Shown here: piece by piece, positions 6,780-8,920 of the stretch
Numbering within the stretch: position 1 is the stretch's first letter
Layout of the letters: every line of letters begins with the position of its first letter
NCBI GenBank assembly: GCA_051859825.1
Contig: JBHYFA010000101.1
Location: forward strand, 1 to 8,920
Source: CSBr16-58 sp051859825
Lineage (GTDB): Bacteria > Bacteroidota > Bacteroidia > Flavobacteriales > Schleiferiaceae
Direction: 5' to 3'
Length of the DNA: 8,920 nucleotides
The notes under the pieces: model-generated
What the model saw: the letters and a program-made list of their open reading frames with translations, nothing else
What the model was told of the DNA's origin: nothing
Database searches by the model: none
Translations under genes and position numbers: made by a program

Positions 6780-8254
6780 ACGAGTTTGGCTGTAATAGCT
6801 GCAGAATGAAGGCAAAGCGGAATTCCCCCGCCGGGGTGTACGCTTCCACCACAGAAATAGAGGTTTTTAATCTTCGATTGAAAATTAGGATGGCGGAAAA
6901 AGGCGGCATTGCGCTTATTTGACGAACTTCCGTAAAGTGCTCCACCGAAAGAGCTTGTTCGCTTTTGGATAAGCGGAGGACTTAATACATTTTCTGTTTC
7001 TATCAAACTTTCAATATCTTCCCCGAGCATTCGCTTGAGCTTATTGAGTATATGAACTCGAGTTCGAGCGATGAAATCTTGCCAATCTTGTCCGGAATCG
7101 GCCGGAACATTCACCATTACAAACCAGTTTTCGCAATCTTCGGGAGCATCAGCAGAATCGAGTTTTGATGTAATGTTGATGTAAATAGTTGGATCGTAGT
7201 AAATGCTCTTTTCTATGAAAATAGTATCGAACTCCTCCTTGTAATCGTCGGAAAAAAAGATGTTGTGCAAGTCGAGCTTAGGAAATTCCTTTTTGATTCC
7301 CCAGTAGAAAATAATGGCAGAACTACTCGGTTCTTGATATTTCACATTTTTGGGAACCTCGGTATGCGGAAGAAAACGATCGTAGGTGGTTTTCACATCA
7401 ACATTGCTTACCACTACATCGGCAAACTTCGGTTTATCATGAGGAAACTCCACACCCACCGCTTTATTGCCGTTTACCATAATTCGGGTAACTGGGGTTT
7501 CAAAATGATAATTGATCCCCTTATCAATACCCGCAATGTAGAGCGCCTGAGGGATAGCGTACATTCCTCCCATCGGGAAGTAAGTTCCAATGTTGTGTTC
7601 CAAATGACATATCATCTGCATGATCCCCGGGGTCATATACGGATTGGACCCATTGTAGGTGGCAAAACGATCAAAAAGCTGAACCAATTTGGGATTCTCA
7701 TCTCCGAAGATGGATTCGTTTCGTTCGTGCAAAGTAGAAAAGAGTCCTAAGTAAGGCAACCACGGAATGGCTTTGAACACATCGGCAGAGAGATAGGTTT
7801 GCCAGCGATGCAGCGAACGCTCCAGGAATACGCCTTTGGTTACTTCAAACATTTTGGCTGCATCCTGAAAATAATTGATTACGGTGTCTTGACGTACATC
7901 GAAAATCTTGGCTATTTCCGCAGAAAACTCAACGGGATTCCCCGCAGCAATCAATTCTGTACCATCTTCCCAAAAATAGGTACACGCCTTAGCGTGCTTG
8001 AAATACTTAATGTATTCACGCGGATTGCACCCCGATTCAAATAGCGTTTGATCTACCAATTGCGGCATGGTAAAAAGCGAAGGTCCCGTATCAAAGCGGT
8101 ATCCCTTCGATTCCCACATACCCATTTTTCCACCGGGGTGACTGGCTTGCTCGTAAACATCTACAGTATAGCCTTTGGCTCTTAGACGGAGTGCAGTGGC
8201 CAAGCCGGCTATCCCTGCACCAATAACCACAGCAGAAGGTGATGAAGAACTCAT
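6776..8254 (-). CDS. crtD: 1-hydroxycarotenoid 3,4-desaturase (CrtD), CrtI-like FAD enzyme
   Basis: A 492-residue FAD-dependent desaturase of the CrtI/CrtD family, full length. Seen: N-terminal dinucleotide-binding motif GAGIAGLAT (12-20) with the acidic residue E35 ending the second strand; PGGKMGMWESKGYRFDTGPS (40-59), where CrtI enzymes have the GG(R/K) segment; and a C-terminal FAD-contacting stretch FCGGSVHPGGGIPLCLHSA. The wording of both ends (GPSLFTMP near residue 57, and GGSVHPGGGIPLCL) resembles Bacteroidota CrtD more than CrtI, which typically has a THPGAGIPG-type C-terminus. It should introduce the 3',4' double bond beside the 1'-hydroxyl made by CruF. First gene of the minus-strand operon; its TGA overlaps the cruF ATG. 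A phytoene desaturase role cannot be fully excluded by eye. Confidence 0.85.
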   Translation of the reverse strand: MSSSSPSAVVIGAGIAGLATALRLRAKGYTVDVYEQASHPGGKMGMWESKGYRFDTGPSLFTMPQLVDQTLFESGCNPREYIKYFKHAKACTYFWEDGTELIAAGNPVEFSAEIAKIFDVRQDTVINYFQDAAKMFEVTKGVFLERSLHRWQTYLSADVFKAIPWLPYLGLFSTLHERNESIFGDENPKLVQLFDRFATYNGSNPYMTPGIMQMICHLEHNIGTYFPMGGMYAIPQALYIAGIDKGINYHFETPVTRIMVNGNKAVGVEFPHDKPKFADVVVSNVDVKTTYDRFLPHTEVPKNVKYQEPSSSAIIFYWGIKKEFPKLDLHNIFFSDDYKEEFDTIFIEKSIYYDPTIYINITSKLDSADAPEDCENWFVMVNVPADSGQDWQDFIARTRVHILNKLKRMLGEDIESLIETENVLSPPLIQKRTSSFGGALYGSSSNKRNAAFFRHPNFQSKIKNLYFCGGSVHPGGGIPLCLHSAAITAKLV

Positions 8255-8358
8255 TAAAGCTTAATTTTTTCTTTTCAAGTTTGAGGTTGTAAAATAACAA
8301 CAACGAAAACAACCTGTAAAGAGAAAAAATGTTCCTTGGTGATTTTTATAATGAATCG
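8255..8358 (-). promoter_or_regulatory. presumed leader and promoter region of the crtD operon
   Basis: An AT-rich 104-bp stretch between the crtD ATG and the first repeat unit. It must hold the operon promoter unless transcription reads through from the upstream gene. I find no good TAnnTTTG match on the minus strand; the nearest is TATTTTAC about 40 bp upstream of the ATG, which fits poorly. No riboswitch-like fold is evident. Confidence 0.3.
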
Positions 8359-8523
8359 CTAGTTAGAGCCTGTCCATGTAGTCTAAATGTCTAGGCTAGA
8401 AAGTTCGAGGACAAGGCATGCGAAATCTGAAAAACAGGAGTCCCGACAAGTCTTTGTCGGGATGACCTGATTTTCGGATGAGCATAACGCCGTCATCGGA
8501 CTTTATAGACAGCCACTAGTTAG
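8359..8523. repeat. structured repeat, unit 1 (MITE- or REP-like, origin unknown)
   Basis: First of two tandem units with a 157-bp period, both beginning CTAGTTAGAG. Conserved outer stem: AAAGTTCGA (8400-8408) with TCGGACTTT (8496-8504), 9 bp with one G-U. Inside it, 8425-8438 pairs with 8466-8479 (14 positions, one A-A mismatch), and inside that TCCCGACAA (8441-8449) pairs perfectly with TTGTCGGGA (8454-8462) around a GTCT loop. The imperfect terminal inverted repeat matches at about 14 of 20 positions. The last 29 bp (8495-8523) recur exactly at 8645-8673. No ORF is seen. Confidence 0.75.
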
Positions 8524-8673
8524 AGTCTGTCTGTAAAGTGCAAGTGGCTGCTCTAGAAAGTTCGAGAGCGAGGCTTGCGATAATTGAAAATCAAGGAGTT
8601 TACTGAAGTAAATGACTGGATTTTCAATTGAGCATAACGAAGCTATCGGACTTTATAGACAGCCACTAGTTAG
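8516..8673. repeat. structured repeat, unit 2 (MITE- or REP-like, origin unknown)
   Basis: Second unit, sharing the CTAGTTAG junction with unit 1. Terminal inverted repeats AGAGTCTGTCTGTAAAGT (8522-8539) and ACTTTATAGACAGCCACT (8650-8667) match at 15 of 18 positions. The same 9-bp stem as unit 1 is present (8557-8565 with 8646-8654). Its inner stem, 8582-8592 with 8619-8629, is a perfect 11 bp but has a different sequence from unit 1. The innermost hairpin is TTTACT/AGTAAA (8599-8604 with 8607-8612). Blocks such as CTAGAAAGTTCGAG and GAGCATAACG are shared with unit 1. It ends one base before the stop codon of the next gene. Confidence 0.75.
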
Positions 8674-8674
8674 T

Positions 8675-8920
8675 TTAAAAAAACATTTTCGAAAAGCTAA
8701 GCATTACACCCCCATACCGATCGTTTGGAGCGGTATCTGAATTCACTACTACACCACCCATTTGATTGGTACCCGCATTATGAATCACAATTTCTACCGC
8801 CAGACTCGTGGAATAAGAAGTTCGGAATTTTGCTCCGAAACCGTAAAAAATATTCATCGAAGCATAAGCCTCAGTATATACCTGCGTATTGTCGCCAAGT
8901 GCAGCGTGATTATCACTCAC
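8675..8920 (-). CDS. outer-membrane beta-barrel protein, C-terminal fragment
   Basis: About 81 residues of the 3' end of a gene that continues past the right edge. The codon at the edge is GTG and is more likely an internal Val than a start. Seen: alternating polar and hydrophobic strands (NIFYGFGAKFRTSYS, SLAVEIVIHNAG, RYGGVMLSFSKMFF) and a terminal Phe, the usual C-terminal signature of outer-membrane barrels recognised by the BAM machinery. The penultimate strand is followed by a polar Asn/Asp/Thr turn. The exact family (porin-like or OmpA-barrel type) cannot be told from this piece. The TAA lies directly against the repeat pair, so the repeats fall in the presumed 3' untranslated region. 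Confidence 0.6.
   Translation of the reverse strand: MSDNHAALGDNTQVYTEAYASMNIFYGFGAKFRTSYSTSLAVEIVIHNAGTNQMGGVVVNSDTAPNDRYGGVMLSFSKMFF

Noticed and set aside
7265..7750. 161-residue plus-strand ORF
   Set aside because: Antisense to the well-supported crtD coding sequence; no signal peptide, domain or independent start signal is apparent.
8441..8462. Simple intrinsic terminator or CRISPR-like palindrome
   Set aside because: The 9-bp hairpin has no T tract on either strand and is nested in a larger conserved unit; two units with variable inner parts and no spacers do not make a CRISPR array.
8675..8920. Complete 81-residue protein starting at the GTG on the right edge
   Set aside because: The frame is open to the window end and the product is only the last strands of a barrel, so the gene most likely continues beyond the window.

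Overview
The window looks like chromosomal DNA of a marine-type Bacteroidota, probably a flavobacterial or Cryomorphaceae-like lineage. This is inferred from protein character, not from a marker gene. Supporting signs are a CrtD/CruF/CrtZ/CrtYcd set typical of monocyclic carotenoid producers in that phylum, a secreted multidomain PIG-L deacetylase of the kind common there, a TAnnTTTG-type promoter element, and weak or absent Shine-Dalgarno sequences.

Left edge (1-660, + strand): the 3' remnant of an unrecognised gene, with an apparent frame break and an abrupt GC drop near base 60. It is followed without spacing by a small secreted protein gene (216-575). A strong bidirectional terminator (601-653) separates these from the convergent minus-strand block.

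Main block (8254 down to 664, all minus strand): seven genes packed almost without gaps. In transcription order they are crtD, cruF, (79-bp gap with a candidate internal promoter), crtZ, crtYcd, a large periplasmic PIG-L deacetylase, a 35-residue single-span membrane protein, and a sodium:solute symporter. Junctions are 4-nt ATGA overlaps (crtD/cruF and small ORF/symporter), an 8-nt overlap (crtZ/crtYcd), a 3-nt gap (crtYcd/PIG-L) and an 11-nt overlap (PIG-L/small ORF). The four carotenoid genes can convert lycopene into a monocyclic, hydroxylated carotenoid such as saproxanthin: CrtYcd cyclises one end, CruF hydrates the other, CrtD desaturates next to the new hydroxyl and CrtZ hydroxylates the ring. 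crtB, crtI, crtW and a 2'-hydroxylase are not in the window. The last three genes look like a deacetylation-plus-uptake unit joined to the same transcript.

Right edge (8255-8920): a 420-bp intergenic stretch holds the presumed crtD leader and two tandem copies of a roughly 150-bp, highly structured repeat. The inner stems of the two copies differ in sequence but keep pairing. Beyond it lies the 3' end of an outer-membrane beta-barrel gene that runs off the window.

The least expected items are the hidden 35-residue membrane protein wired between the deacetylase and the symporter, and the structured repeat pair with compensatory stems.
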